A DNA stretch of 64,000 nt from Mytilus edulis (taxonomy: Eukaryota > Mollusca > Bivalvia > Mytilida > Mytilidae), in assembly GCF_963676685.1 (NCBI RefSeq), contig NC_092350.1, forward strand, positions 42,565,373 to 42,629,372, read 5' to 3'. The position numbers and the translations under genes were made by a program. The notes beneath the pieces are model-generated. The model worked only from the letters and a program-made list of their open reading frames with translations, searched no databases and had not been told where the DNA came from. Shown here piece by piece: positions 11,280-23,923 of the stretch. Position 1 is the first letter of the stretch; every line of letters starts with the position of its first letter.

Positions 11280-13630
11280 ATGAACTTATTCTAATAATTT
11301 TTTTTACTATATATATACATTTGATTCAGATTTCTTTTTATTCTTAAGGAATTTGGGGATTGGGGAGGGGGAAGGGGGTGTGCAAAAATGATTCTCTCTT
11401 TTGTTGTTCTGCCTATAATTTTTTTGTAAGGTAGATAGTCGGGTCAATGATTATTGGCTTCATTAGACATCTATGATTCCAAAAGATCCTGAATTTATAT
11501 ATTCTGTGAACTTTTTTTAAAGTAATTATTTAAGGAGGCTCGTGGGTAAAAAAAATTCAGCAAATATTTATACCTTTTTTTCATTACAATTTTTTTTATT
11601 ACACTATTAGTTATCATTTTAATATATGGTACAAAAATCGACAAAAAAATCAATTCGTTTTGGCCCAGATGACTTTTAAAATGTTTATATCATTGATAAA
11701 GCTCCAAATTATCTCCCTTTGGTGAAAAAAGGCATTCTTTTGGCATTAAAATTGAAATATTTTTTTTTTAACACATCGGTGACCTATATTTTTTTTTCAA
11801 ATAAGCTGTACTTAAACTAAAAATTTGTAAAATTTAAGCGATTCCTGCATGTAATTTAGTTTTTTTTTTTATTTTGATATTACCTTTTTTTCTTCCATTA
11901 GTTCAACAGAAAAAAATTTACTTAAACAAAAATGCATGCTTTCGAAGGCAGATTGTGAGCTTAAATGAACGGTGACCCCATATTTTTATTCTATTTTTTT
12001 TATAAGGTATAGGAGAAAGTTTATTTATAGAAAAAAATAGCTAAATCCTTTATTAGAAAAAATATTTGATGTATACCCGCGATTTTTAATTCATAGGACG
12101 TTAGAGAAAAGGATAGGCACGTGTAACCTGTCCCCAAAAGAAAGATTGTGTTTTCGGTAGTATTTTTTTTAGAAAAAAAATGTATATTAGATACAACAGA
12201 AAAAGGGGGGATATCCCAACCCTGGTGTAATATTCCGGGCCCAGTCCAGGTATATCAGTGCATGTTCATAGATCTCCGTTGTAGTATATAACTAAAAAAT
12301 AATGCATCCAAGTAAGTTTGATGTAGAATTTTTTTCCGTATGCGTTTTGTCTCCATAAGGTATAAATGGGGTTAATTCATCAATTTCACTTTGATTTCAG
12401 GCTTATTCCTCACACTTAGCATGTATACGCTATTGTTCTCGAATCACTCCTATAGAAATTTATTTAAAGCAATCACATTCTCTCTAGTTTTCTTTATGCC
12501 ATCTTTAAATATAAATCACGATCTCCGATTCTCAAAACGAATGGCCGGACGAATAGAGATTTTTAACTATTCGTTCGGCTTGCCGGACGAATAGACACGA
12601 TTGTTGTGTTAGCGATTTTGTTTTTGCCATGCATTTGATAAAGGACTTTTCGGTTTGAATTTTCAACAGAGTTCCGAAGTTTTGTTATTTTACTTTTCAC
12701 TTAAATCATAGTCACATTATGTCCATCCTAAATTTACTAAACTAAATCATTAAAACTATTCATTTGACAATAGGTGATTTCATGTTTGACCTTGATGGTA
12801 GAATCATCCTGCAGAATTTGTAGAATTTTTCAAATTTGATATAAAATATCAGCATCAGTAATGGTGCAGTGATGTACGAAGGTTAATTCCATGTCGAATA
12901 TGTTGAATGTTTTTACCGTAACTTTAAGATGAAGAACAGCAGTTAAAGTGTTGATTTATTTTAACATTTTCCCATACATTCATAGTGATTTTGTGTTATA
13001 CCTTGATAAACTGTCCTTTGTTATGCATTTCGTTGATCTTTATGCAAATAACAATGAAACTAATGAATTAATTTCTTGTACGACCATGAGCTAAGAAATG
13101 GTAAAATTGTTTTTAACATTTTAACATTGCATTTGTTTGAACTGTCAATGATTTTTATAGGTGACTACTTCAAGTATTGCGATTTTTTCACTGACAAAAT
13201 ACTTGGTAATAACGCATGATTATTGAGTTTACTATTGCTTTCTACTCCGATGGCAAGCACACCACATTTCCTTATTTTTGACAATTTTTATAATACCTAA
13301 ACATGTGTTTTTAAGAGGTCAAATAAAAAAAAAACAAGCTAAATTCATTAAACAAAGACATAGAAAAAAGCGATACGATTGTAAATTTCAATTTTTTATT
13401 TCCTTTGTTTATTATATCAATCACCACAACATACTGGATAATACACAGGCTGAAACAATTTATTTATATATAATTAACGATAATCTATGAACCTAATTTA
13501 TATGATCGATTACTTAATTAATACAAGAAAAAATGCACTGCTTACAGTTTTATGTACTTTTTGTAGTTTTGACAATTGTGAATCTTGATACCATATGTAA
13601 GGAAAAGTATAAATTTGACTGTAAGTTTTA
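11280..13630. other. noncoding spacer between the two duplicate loci
   Basis: No gene can be supported. It holds a G-rich tract (11355-11378), A/T-rich sequence with many homopolymers (11500-12200), and a diverged R4 repeat fragment near 12630-12700 (GGACTTTTCGGTTTGAATTT). The frames at 12391-12594 and 13278-13490 have low-complexity composition. Confidence 0.5.
11355..11378 (+). other. G-quadruplex-forming motif
   Basis: Four G runs of 4 to 5 bases are separated by loops of 1 to 3 bases (GGGG-ATT-GGGG-A-GGGGG-AA-GGGGG). This fits the usual G4 pattern closely. Confidence 0.7.
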
Positions 13631-13884
13631 TAGCAATAATAATAATACAATATATAATAATAATAAGTGTAGTAAAAATATTGTATAATGAAAATTTATT
13701 TAATAAAGGCAACATACTAAACAAAATATTCCTACCATTCCTGAGAGCAGCATTCGAAAATGATTACAACAGTACGGAATTACAAACAAAATGTATAAAC
13801 ACAACTATAGATGTATACTTAAACCTGTAGGTAGCTTAATGTTACCTTTAGGCGTTTGACAGAAAAGAAAGCATAACACCATTT

Positions 13885-14045
13885 TTTGTTGGGGTTCGTG
13901 TTGTTTATTCTTTAGTTTTCTATGTTGTGTCATGTGTACTATTGTTTTTCTGTTTGTCTTTTTCATTTTTAGCCATGGCGTTGTCAGTTTGTTTTAGATT
14001 TATGAGTTTGACTGTCCCTTTGGTATCTTTCGTCCCTCTTTTAAA
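13885..14045 (+). repeat. dispersed repeat family R2, 3' part
   Basis: It contains GGGGTTCGTGTTGTTTATTC, GCCATGGCGTTGTCAGTTTG and CCCTTTGGTATCTTTCGTCC. I recognise this as an abundant mussel repeat. Longer copies lie at 57385-57715 and 58858-59220. Confidence 0.65.
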
Positions 14046-14424
14046 CAACATAGCCTTAGGTATCTTCTTTTTGTCAAGTTTGAACATTTGATCTCAAAGG
14101 TATCTTCATTATTGTTTCACTTAACATCATTTGACATTTTTTGTTGTTGACAAATTTCAGTATACTAGTATATCAGGGTTCTTTTTGGAGATTTAGCTAC
14201 ACGAAGATGTGCTGATATTGTCGATTTGAGTGAATAATTATAAAGATAAACACATGCAGTATATCTAAAACGTTTTCGAAATCTTCATATAGAAAAAAAA
14301 CCAATACTTGGTATAAAGAATGACATGCAATATACAATACACTTATCTCATAAATGAAGTTAGGTATAAAAACAAATGCATTTGCATATAACCGTAAAAG
14401 AAACAAAAAAGTTAAAAAAAATAC

Positions 14425-15030
14425 CGAAGTACGGAAAGTCCGTAATCAAGTGGCAAAATCAAAAGCCAAAAAATGGTAGATTAAACCTGGTTTTGTAGCT
14501 AGCCAAATCCCTCACACTTATATGACAGTCGCATAAAAAAAAATCAATATATTGAGTCAAATCCCAATCTGTTGTTTAGGACAGATGGATTTCAGAATCG
14601 GTCATGTCTGGCATATATGACCGTTTCCGGACCCTTGATATTGACAATAATGTGTGAACAAAACAAACAGACATAATAGGTAAAAATGTGAAAAATAAGG
14701 ATACAACAGTCCATACTGTGTTATAATCTTAATCACTATAACAGAAATCAAATATGTCACAAAGAAACACAAAAAGGCAAAGAGACAAAACGCATGAACA
14801 AAAACGAAAGACAAAAAAAAATACCACAGCACAATAACACATGACGGGTTGAATATAAGTACAGATCCACGTCATATGTAACAAAGAAACACAAAAAGTC
14901 ATAAAGACAAAGCACATTAGCAAAATTGAAAGACAAGAATATCAAAATTTACTGTAGCACAATAACACAATGACGAAATATATAAGTAAAAAAATAAGTA
15001 AAGAGCCACTTCAAATGGTTATTACTTAAA
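14425..15030 (-). repeat. composite mussel repeat with internal duplication
   Basis: It opens with a minus-strand R4 fragment (CGGAAAGTCCGTAATCAAGT). A diverged tandem duplication of about 125 bp follows at about 14755-14990. Each copy has CACAAAGAAACACAAAAA-like and GCACAATAACACA words. The minus-strand frames at 14602-14945 (62-76 codons) are phenylalanine/cysteine-rich translations of this repeat. Confidence 0.55.
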
Positions 15031-16124
15031 CTGATAAAACTGTAAAATTAATATTCATTAAGACAAATAAAAGAATACTATAACACGTTATTCAGTTGAC
15101 AAAAAAGTAGGTACCCAAAATCATTACTACAAGACCATCGTGTATCATTTTTGTAGTTGATAGTTATATTTATCAACAAGGTCTTCCCATAAATTTTTCT
15201 TTTACAAAATGACGATACATACTTTGAGATACTTTTAGTTCATCAACTTTCTATTCATACACTGGTGATGTTATACAAAGTTACACACAATTTGAAATGA
15301 TCTTTTGACATAGAGTTTCGTTTTTAATTGACAACTCGATTTCGTTTCCTTTGTGTCCGTGTCTAATAAATGCATTTCCGATTAAAACAAATGTTTTTGC
15401 TTTTTTCTGTATATTTTCTTATGTTTAGTATAAGTAGCTTCTCTCAGCTTACACTTGATGACGAATCATGACATTGGTTGTTTGGAATTAATTTAGAGAC
15501 GGACATCTTTTTCAAAAGTATGGTAATGTTGTGTGTATATAGTCCAAAATTTATTCAGGTTCATTTATCTCTTTCATTTTCACTTTATGTTGGTGGTGTG
15601 CAATCATATGTTATTACTTCTTCTTCGTTTTCGACCCCTACCTTATTCTAACATTACCAAAAGAAAAGCGGAAGAAAATAAGGGCATAAGTGTCTTGTGC
15701 GTTTTCCTCGGTCAATTGTATCAATTTTATCGTCTGTTATATCATCTGTAACAGTCAATTTTTTTTATCTAATCGTTTGCAAAGTTGTTTGCCGCTAAAA
15801 CTCAAGAAGGTGAATGTACTGAAATTGTGTAAACTGCTGTCAATTCGAGTTATATATCAAAATATCATGATAATATTGTCCTTTCATCAGATTAAACTCT
15901 TGATCATATCAAAAAAATAATCGTATCCGATCTTGGTCTCCAAATAAATGTTTTGAGAAATTTAGTTGTTAGAAAACTCCAAATCTATTAGACATTCTAG
16001 TTTGTTTTAAAATCATTAATCCTTCAGTGCAGTCGTCATAGTTTTAGGCACGTGAATAGATAAGATATACATATATGACGACAGTTGATTTGACCTCTCA
16101 GAGTGAGACGTTCACTTACATACA

Positions 16125-19100
16125 TTACATGCCGTACACCTCTTTTTCTACTTTTCGTATTCTTTCTCTTCTTTCTTTTCTTCGCCTATAACGTCGACAC
16201 AGTACTACAACTGTTGGAATTGCAAGAACAAGAAGTACGCCAGCAATTGCTCCAATATATGGAAGTGCATCAAGGTTTGGTGCTGCAAATAATTTAAAAG
16301 AACATACAAAAATATTATGTACGTATTGTAACGATGAAACTTTATAAAAACGTTTTATAGGCGATTCTAACTGCCACTTTCTTCATGTGATACCATATAT
16401 TCAGTTATGAACAGGAAAAAGATCATTGTGATAAATGTAAAAATATGTTGAGAGTCCAAAGCAGAAACAATGGTGAGTTTCAATCTTTTGAAACATATTT
16501 GGTCCCGTTTGAATAAAAAAATATTTTGCATTAATAAAATATATCAATATATATATTTGCATGAGCATACAAAGGAAACTACGATCCATTGTTAAAATTT
16601 ATTAATAATGGGATAGGGGAGGGTGACATTCGGAACAAATAAAAAATACTGGTATTCATTATTTTATGTAAAGACTTTTCAATTGCAGCTCATGTTAAAC
16701 AAAATCATATATGATTTCTTATGTATATATGGAAAAATAAGTACATAAATTAAATACCATTATATCTACATATATCAATATGAATATGGTTCAGTTCAAG
16801 ATGTTATTCCACGCCTATTTACATGAATGCGAAATTTGTAGTGGATAAGAAAATAATATTTTTGTCTAAAATATACTGTTAAAGCATTCAGTAATTATGC
16901 TAAGCATTAAAACCACAAAATTTTCTTTACATAGTCGAAATATGAGCGTTACATTATTTACGTGTTCCATCTTCCGAAGTCATTCCACTTTTAATCAGTA
17001 GGTGACTTGTAGAAACATCTTTTTTTCTTTGAGCAATGATACTTTTACTGTTTTATTTGTAGGTTACTAATATAATTGGACCTCGGAATAAGGTCTATAC
17101 ATGTATTGGTATTTACAGATTGTAAACAAACGATATTTGCTGATATCTAATTATTAAACATTTACGTTTATTTTATCAACTATAACGTTTGTTATGTCTG
17201 TTTATTTTGTTCATACATCGATTCGTTTATGGAATTAGATGAGAAAATGCCTATATGAAGTCAGGAATATGACAGTTGTTATCCATTCGTTTGATGCGTT
17301 TGAGTTGTGAGATTGCCATTTGATTAAGGACTTTCCTTTATGAATTTTCCTCGGAGTTCAGTATTTTTTGTGATTTTACTTCTGTTTGTAAACGATTAAT
17401 ACATTTGATACATTACTTACAATCATTATCTGAAGAATCATGTTTTTGGTTCTTATTTTCTCCCTGATCTTTGCAGCTTTCTGAAAACAATGGTATAAAG
17501 CGATAAAAGTATGCTATAACAGATATGGTTGTAAAACTACTGAATTTACTGAAACAGGATAAAAGCATTTACAGACACTCTGTAATACAAACATGGGAAT
17601 TGTAGGCACTAATGTCTTGTTTACGGTCAAGAAAAATTTTGAAGATTTTCAAAACATTTAAATCGAGGATGAATTTATACAGACGATGGGGTCTTGTTCG
17701 ACAACATAATTGATGAGTTATTTTCGGGGTATGGGGAGGGGTGTTGATATTTCAACAGACAGTCGGTTTTGCAATGAGTACTAATTGTAAGCTCCTACTG
17801 ACTGACTTGTTGCACTAGACTATAGTAATCATATGACTTTGGCAAAACCACGAATTTAAATCTCGACGAAAATTTGTACACAGGAATATAAATGAATCCA
17901 TAGTTAATCATCTTGAAAGTTTAAGACCAATTACATCTTCGTATTGGTATAGTACCTTTTTCTTTGTATGTCCTCCTCGTTGCAATATAGCTTTTTGAAA
18001 TGGGACGGCGTAAAGCAATAAATCAATCAATCAATCAATCAACCAGTCAAATTTGTAATTTAGGTAATGAAACATTTTATTTTGTGAAGAACCCCATTAA
18101 TCCAATTATAGTTCATTTTATATGAACATTGAGAGACTGGGCTGAAAATAATGTGCTATTTTCATTGACAAATACAATTTATTTACTAATTGGTATTTGA
18201 CCAAGTTGACATACTAATTGATAACTATCATTGTTTTTTACCAAGTTGTCATACTAATAGATAACTATCATTGTTTTTGACCAAGTTGACATACTAATTG
18301 ATAACTATCATTGTTTTTGGATATATATAGGATATCGTCAAATGTATAACATATTGGATGTTGAATTTGTTGATTTCGATTGAACGTTTGGTATTATACC
18401 TATTAACACGCGGCCTTGTATCAACAATATTCGTGGTATTAATAAAGGAAGTTCCCTTCTCCCATTTAATTATCATTTCGACCAAGGGGACATACTATAT
18501 GCAGTCGTTTACTCAAAGAGAATTTGATGATTTTACCTTCAAATTGTTTATGCGATTGTCCTTGTTGTGTCTCGAACGTTTCGAGTGGTTTTAATTTTAT
18601 AAATTTGATATTGTGGTTGTGTATAATTAAATGTTGACACCATTTGAATCAAGAAAAAAAAAATAATTTTAAAATTGAAAGTCTCGACAAAAACCTTTTG
18701 CATAACTTAAAAAAAACGTGTGCAATAAATATAGATGAACCTACAATGATGTGATGTATATGTCAATAAGACAACATATCCTATGGTAGTACATGTATAG
18801 ACACAAATATTGATTGTTCGTATGTACTTACCAAAGAGTGTATTATTACAGTCTAGTTTATATTTGTCTCCATTTCTGACATTAAAAACGATTCTTGATG
18901 CAGTGTTCTCGTTTGCAACAACTTTTATTATCAGATCTTGATGATAACTGGAATTAGTGGTACAAAATTCTGGTATGTCTGATAATTGGTCATTACATGA
19001 ATATGTATGTTGTAGAAATGTATCCTGAAAATATACAAACTATATTACAGTGTGAAAAATAAACAAATCGTTAGTCTGCTCATGAGGACCTTTATATTGA

Positions 19101-21546
19101 AATAATAGTGATTTTTTTTCGTGCTGCTGATCATTTATGCAAGTAACATATTTATCAACCAATCTCCCAAATGTTATTTAATAGCCATCAACGAAACCAA
19201 AGAAAAAAGAGTTTAAAAACTACGTTTTTTGGTTAAACAAGTCAAAATCAGGTTTCAAAATTGCTTAAATTTTCAGAAAAATAGACCTTGCCATTAAGTT
19301 CATTTTTATATTTTTGACTTTAATGTCTTATCGTTTGTAGAACAAATATTCAGAAAATTCCCTTTCCTTACCATTATTTTTCATAAAAATTCTTTGGACG
19401 AATATTGTTAAATAATTGTATGAGGTCCGAGACTGCATGTTAAGCGCATCACTGCTTTTGATATTCTAAAGTCGTTGATGGAATATGTTCGTTGTTGTTC
19501 TGCTGTTAGCATGTTTTGACGACTATTATGTAATTTTGTCTGTGCGTTTCTCTGTTATGAATGTGTTTGCGTGTGTTTGTGCAGTATTTCTATCACGTAT
19601 TGTTTAAGCGATATTTTTTTATATTGCCATAAAGCCGGAAGTTTGGTATACCATTAAACCAGGTTAAATCGACCATTTTTCTTAAAATGTCTTGAACCAA
19701 GTAAAAAATATGGCAGTTGATATCAAATAACTCGTTTCAATGTGTGTTTGCGTTTGTTTTTGTTGCCCTTCGGTGTTCCTGTTGTTCCGTTTGTTTTTTC
19801 TTGTACTTGATGTATTTCCATCGGTTTTGGTTTGTAACCTGGATTTGATTTTATCTCAATCGAATTATCAATTTTGAACACCGGTTGTTTACTACTGTTA
19901 CATTTACTTAACATAGCTCCAATAGTTTTCAAGACATTTCTGAAAACATCTAATATTGAAAACAACTCAGGCATATTTGAATAAATAAGTTTTGTAGTAT
20001 TATATTAAAATAGTAATTATGCATAGAATAATTGACATTGTCCCTTTTAATCAATATAGACATAATTTAAGATATAACATTTACTATCCATCAATACAAT
20101 TAAGACATCGAAACTTTGCGTAGGAACAATAGACACTACCTTCTTTTTTTTTTAAATATTAGTGTATAAGTTATAATGGTATAAGATTACTTTTATGCGC
20201 TAAAAGTGTGTTATAAAATATTTTTAAGAAATAATCTACGCTTAATTCCACGAATTTTTGCTGTGAATAATATATAAAAAGTGAAATCACATAAATACTT
20301 AAGGAAAATTTAAAACGGAAAGTCTCTTATCACATGGCAAAATCAAAACTCAAACACATCAAACTAATGGACAACAACTGTCATAATCCTGACTTGATAC
20401 AGACATCGCGCTCATAGTAACTTAGTATATACGTACCTTATTCAGTACCCTGATTGAGGATATTCCAGTTTTTTTAGTTCTGTATTCCAAGGTGACGTTA
20501 GAAGACCCACAGTCGATATTAAATTCTTCTATGCTGATACATTTTTGATAGGTATATTCATTGTAGTCTTTGTCATCAGAAAAGCCATAAAACCGCAATA
20601 AAGCACACAACCTTTTTATTTTCCCGCCATTGTAGACGACTTTATAACTATGTTCTGGATTAATTTTGTAATCTTCAAAACCATAACTGCATGTTAGAGG
20701 TGGTAAAGATACTGCAATTATCACAATGATTATCAATATAGTACATATATCAAAGATTTAAAAACCGCAAAATGTTGGTAATAAGGATTCATTTAGTTCA
20801 AAGATACATTGTGTGTTTCGATAACTCAATATGAGTAGTGCATGTCATAATTCTAAGCATAATTTATGTCAAAAATCTTCGACAATGTCAGGCTTATAAC
20901 TTGGTACGCCAGACAATTGATTCTTCTACAAAAGACTCGTTAGTGGCGCTCGATTAAAACGACATTAAGCCCAAATAAAAAAAGACATTGGAATTTGTAA
21001 CCTTACGCAGGTTGTAAAATTCTGTGTAATTTGATCCCTATTGGCAATCATACCAAATGCTGGTCTCCGGCAAAGCAGCAAAGAATAGCATTTTTTAATT
21101 TCAGTTTACCAAGCTTTTAATTTAATTATCTCCAAAAAAATAATTAAGCAAGATAATATTCATGATATTACAAGCGTTAGCATGAATATGTTAAACTGAA
21201 ATAAACATAGTTTAGCAGAATATTTATATCTACGATAAGATTTAAATTAACTTTTAATCAGTACAGTTACGGGCTATAGATTTTGTCACCTTGATCATAA
21301 TACAAATAGCGTTACTTTTGTCGTGGTCTCGTTACTACCTGTTTACACACTGATATAATTATAACACTAACGAGCTCCCGTAAATACGGGTTTACCATAA
21401 GACACAACATCAAGTTCATTTAAAATCATTTATAATATAATGAAAAAAATGTTTATCATTCCACACTTACTCGTTTCGATGGCAGCATATGTGATATTAA
21501 AGTCCAAAAAATAAAACATAAACAAGAAGACACAAAACTGATGCAT
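16125..21546 (-). CDS. five-exon gene for a secreted-type single-pass membrane protein of 253 aa
   Basis: I assembled this gene by eye from splice sites. Exons on the minus strand are 21471-21546, 20437-20711, 18832-19024, 17421-17480 and 16125-16282 (76, 275, 193, 60 and 158 bp; total 762 = 253 codons plus stop). All introns are GT-AG, with phases 1, 0, 1 and 1, and the frame stays open throughout. Residues 1-21 form a signal peptide (hydrophobic core FCVFLFMFYFL). The ectodomain has eight cysteines (33, 61, 83, 93, 127, 138, 176, 184) and N-glycosylation sites at N97, N141 and N177. A membrane helix spans about 208-230, followed by the basic tail CRRYRRRKERRERIRKVEKE to residue 253. I do not recognise the family; the ectodomain may be a beta-sandwich of vaguely CUB-like pattern, which is a guess. 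A paralogue with matching exons lies 10.4 kb downstream as a pseudogene. A TATA-like box lies about 70 bp before the ATG. Confidence 0.8.
17275..17390 (+). repeat. dispersed repeat family R4
   Basis: It contains TTTGATGCGTTTGAGTTGTG, AAGGACTTTCC and CTCGGAGTTCAGTATTTTTT. I recognise this as a common mussel repeat. Relatives lie at 57270-57375 and 61415-61505, and on the minus strand at 14425-14475 and 20310-20410. Confidence 0.55.
18018..18042 (+). repeat. ATCA microsatellite
   Basis: Several uninterrupted ATCA units. It lies in the intron between exons 4 and 3 of the intact gene. Confidence 0.8.
18199..18319 (+). repeat. tandem repeat, 40-bp unit, three copies
   Basis: CCAAGTTGACATACTAATTG starts at 18201, recurs with two changes at 18241, and recurs again at 18281. 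Each copy ends in ATCATTGTTTTT. Confidence 0.9.
19795..19905 (+). repeat. dispersed repeat family R3, diverged copy
   Basis: It shares the pattern TTGATGTATTTCC, GGTTTGTAACCTGGATTTG, an AATCGA block and TTACTACTGTTAC with 55145-55255. The 83-codon minus-strand frame at 19723-19974 is built on it. It lies in an intron and is not called as a gene. Confidence 0.5.
20310..20410 (-). repeat. dispersed repeat family R4, minus-strand copy
   Basis: It reads CGGAAAGTCTCTTATCACAT, CTCAAACACATCAAACTAAT and GACAACAACTGTCATAATCC, and lies just 3' of exon 2 in the intact gene. I recognise this as a common mussel repeat end. Confidence 0.55.
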
Positions 21547-21613
21547 TTTAAAACCTTGATATAATAAGTCAAGGTAAAGTAAGTAATCTGTGACGATCAA
21601 TGCAAATGTTGTT

Positions 21614-21622
21614 ATTTATAAA
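21614..21622 (-). promoter_or_regulatory. TATA-like box of the membrane protein gene
   Basis: The minus strand reads TTTATAAAT about 70 bp before the ATG at 21546. It sits between two blocks shared with the duplicate locus (ATCTGTGACGA on one side, GGAACGCCGTTT and TATTATTGTAACGGGGAGTT on the other). Position and conservation of the block are the evidence. Confidence 0.5.
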
Positions 21623-21739
21623 CCACATATTAACTAACTTATGGAACGCCGTTTCCTCCTATTATTGTAACGGGGAGTTGCGAAATATAGATTACCTGGG
21701 AATAGCGTTATATGTATAATAAAAAAAAATATACAGAGC

Positions 21740-22756
21740 ATCAGTCACCAATAAAATATTAACTCTTCGTCAGCGATAAATATATATGATTTTATTGGAT
21801 GATATGATATAAACTTTTAGTATTGACATGATAGATGTATTACTGGTGTTATTTTCTCTCATAATATATAGCACGTATTGTGCCCATCATTTGCGATAAG
21901 TTATTAAAGGTACCAGGATTAAAATTTAATACGCAATTACATCATTCTATTCTCCAGTACGATAGGTGTTGTCTATGTCCATGCTCTGTTTTTTAGGCAG
22001 TTAAGCTGCCTTATGCGAGCACCCTAGATTTGTGTTCTACCCAATAAATGCTGAAATATGTGCCATTGTTATTATCTAGCTGGATGTTATGTTATTCATA
22101 ACTAATTGGACAGCTTTTTCATACTTTTAATTCTTGATTACAAAAAATATGATCAGAAAAACCTTAAATGATCGTCGATTTATCCAAAAGTTTTGAAGTT
22201 GCACATAGGAAGTAGGGCACATTAGGAATCTTTATGTAGTTTATTATCCCCTGAGATTTTGACTTAGCTGTCTATGAACAAATGTATGAAATGTTTAATC
22301 GCCGAAAATTTCTAAAGACAAGTAGTTTAGATTTCCCAAATGGCAAAAGTCGTAGGAATATTGTTTGTCGTCAATACGTAGTCAACTACGTCAGTAGTCG
22401 TAAAATAAGTTCCACTGTTCATGCTGTTGGCGGCAATTTCAAATTATAAGACGAAATTTTTGTATCTTTTCAATTTAGAGGCAGGGGTTCAATTAGCGGT
22501 TGTCCGAGGTCTGCGAACTTCCACTTTTCCAGTCGGACTGTCGACTTGGTTACTAGCTACGCTCGATATGCACGACTTGAGAGGAAATAAACAAATAACT
22601 TTGCAAACCTTTTTACCAAAGTCGCCTAATAAACGATCTCAAAACTTGTTTTTAGCATTATTATATATGACAGCGATGTTCATTTTGTTCAACCGCTAGC
22701 TTTATACAGAAAAAATCGCCGACAAATAATGTGTAAATTCGAGTTAAATCGTATCT
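21740..22756. other. noncoding flank left of the transposon array
   Basis: No gene can be supported. The 92-codon plus-strand frame at 22421-22699 has no recognisable motif. The last bases, GTATCT, directly abut the array. The final ATCT is repeated at the far side of the array. Confidence 0.5.
22753..22756 (+). repeat. candidate target site duplication ATCT (left)
   Basis: ATCT immediately precedes the array and the same four bases immediately follow it (43526-43529). Four bases can match by chance, so the call rests on coinciding with the ends of the terminal inverted repeats. Confidence 0.5.
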
Positions 22757-23220
22757 GGAACGGGGACCCAGTTATTTGCCCCATTGGAACGCATTGAAAG
22801 TCATAGTAAATAAATGGGGTGCTGTTCGTTAAATAATTTTGATAGCCACCTTGGGACTTCTGTTTCATGTTAGGCATTAGGTTCCAAGTTTCTGAGTGCA
22901 ATCTCAGTGCCTCATGACCGGCATTCCGTTGCAAAATTTTGTTTTGATTGACAACAGGGTCACTCAGTCTACTTCCGGTGAAGAATAAAGGCTAGAATTA
23001 AGACAATTTACTCCATGCACTGACGCCAGATTTTATTTAAATCAATCATTTTTTTTACAGAAATTCAAACTAGAAAGCCTACCCTTTCAAATAAATCTAC
23101 ATTCAGTTTCAGAACTTGTGTAATAATGACACTACACCATTTTAGAGAAAAGTTATAGTTTTTTTTTAAGAACTACATTCGTGGGTACCGGACTGGTTAC
23201 CGTAACTGGGATCCTATTCC
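22757..23220 (+). repeat. A segment 1 (464-bp direct repeat)
   Basis: This is the first of six copies; the others start at 26818, 30879, 34940, 39001 and 43062. It carries one end motif at each side, so every A is a complete left-end plus right-end module. It contains a small hairpin CTGAG-TGCAAT-CTCAG (22892-22907) and a minus-strand open frame of about 60 codons that I do not call as a gene. At internal junctions the flanking bases extend the inverted repeat by TCTGACA / TGTCAGA. Confidence 0.85.
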
Positions 23221-23860
23221 TGTCAGACTTTAACTTTTGTTCCAGACTTAAAACTTTACTTTTAAAATAAAGATATACATCTCAGTAGTTATTCTGAAAA
23301 GTTTTAATAAATTTCATCGAACAGTTACAGAGTTATTGATCCTTATCTATAACGTCTCATTTCTCCTCAAATATCAGAAAATTGGTCGGATAAAATCATA
23401 TATTCATGAAGTAAATTTGCTTAAAATCAGCACAACATTTTTATTTGAAAAGATATTTACATTCTGTAAATTGCACATGGTAGATAAATTCATTCATTGT
23501 ATGAAAATTTAGTAAAAATTAAATTTTAATGAAATTTTTTTTAATTAAAATCATTTTTTAATTAAAAAAATAAAAAATCCTTATTATTTTTATAGGAATT
23601 ACAAAAGGAAAGAAGTTAAAAGTGAAAAACTTACAAAAAATGTATATCTATGAAGGCAAATAAGTTCCTTATCATATATGAAAAGCAGTAGTTTACATGG
23701 TAATGCAATTAGTGGTAATCCAATAAAATGTAAGCCCTACTGTACACACACATGATCTCTTAGAATACACTGTCCAGCACCTGTAAATCCCCATAAAAGT
23801 GTCACTGTCAGCAATTAGTGGCAAAATTGTGTCAAGGAAGCTGACAGCATCTTCCAGTGA

Positions 23861-23870
23861 TATAAATAAT
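23861..23870 (+). promoter_or_regulatory. TATA box of the transposase gene, unit 1
   Basis: TATAAATAAT lies 63 bp before the ATG. This leaves room for a start site about 30 bp downstream and a short 5' leader. The same element recurs at 27922, 31983, 36044 and 40105. Confidence 0.5.
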
Positions 23871-23923
23871 GCAAGAAAATGTAGAACATCATAAATTATC
23901 AGTCAATGGTACTGTAAATTAAC

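Larger units (their letters stand above)
3440..11280. repeat. segmental duplication, copy 1
   Basis: This copy is colinear with 13630-21740. Anchors include ACATGCAGGTAGCTTTAAT (3629) against ACCTGTAGGTAGCTTAATG (13823), the shared AAAGAATGACATGCAATAT (3938 and 14316), all five exons of the minus-strand gene, and the promoter block with TATTATTGTAACGGGGAGTT (about 11221 and 21660). Offsets run from about 10.2 kb at one end to 10.43 kb at the other. Copy 2 has gained repeats around 14.4-15.3 kb. Confidence 0.75.
13630..21740. repeat. segmental duplication, copy 2
   Basis: This is the partner of 3440-11280; the anchors are given there. It contains the intact gene and extra repeat insertions at 13885-14045 and 14425-15030. 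Confidence 0.75.

Noticed and set aside
19723..19974. 83-codon minus-strand frame in the intron of the intact gene
   Set aside because: Its central part is the complement of repeat family R3. It does not connect to the gene's exons.
22757..22934. Minus-strand open frame of about 60 codons in segment A
   Set aside because: Its end differs between the outermost copy and internal copies because it runs over the A border. No recognisable domain and no selection test is possible from identical copies.
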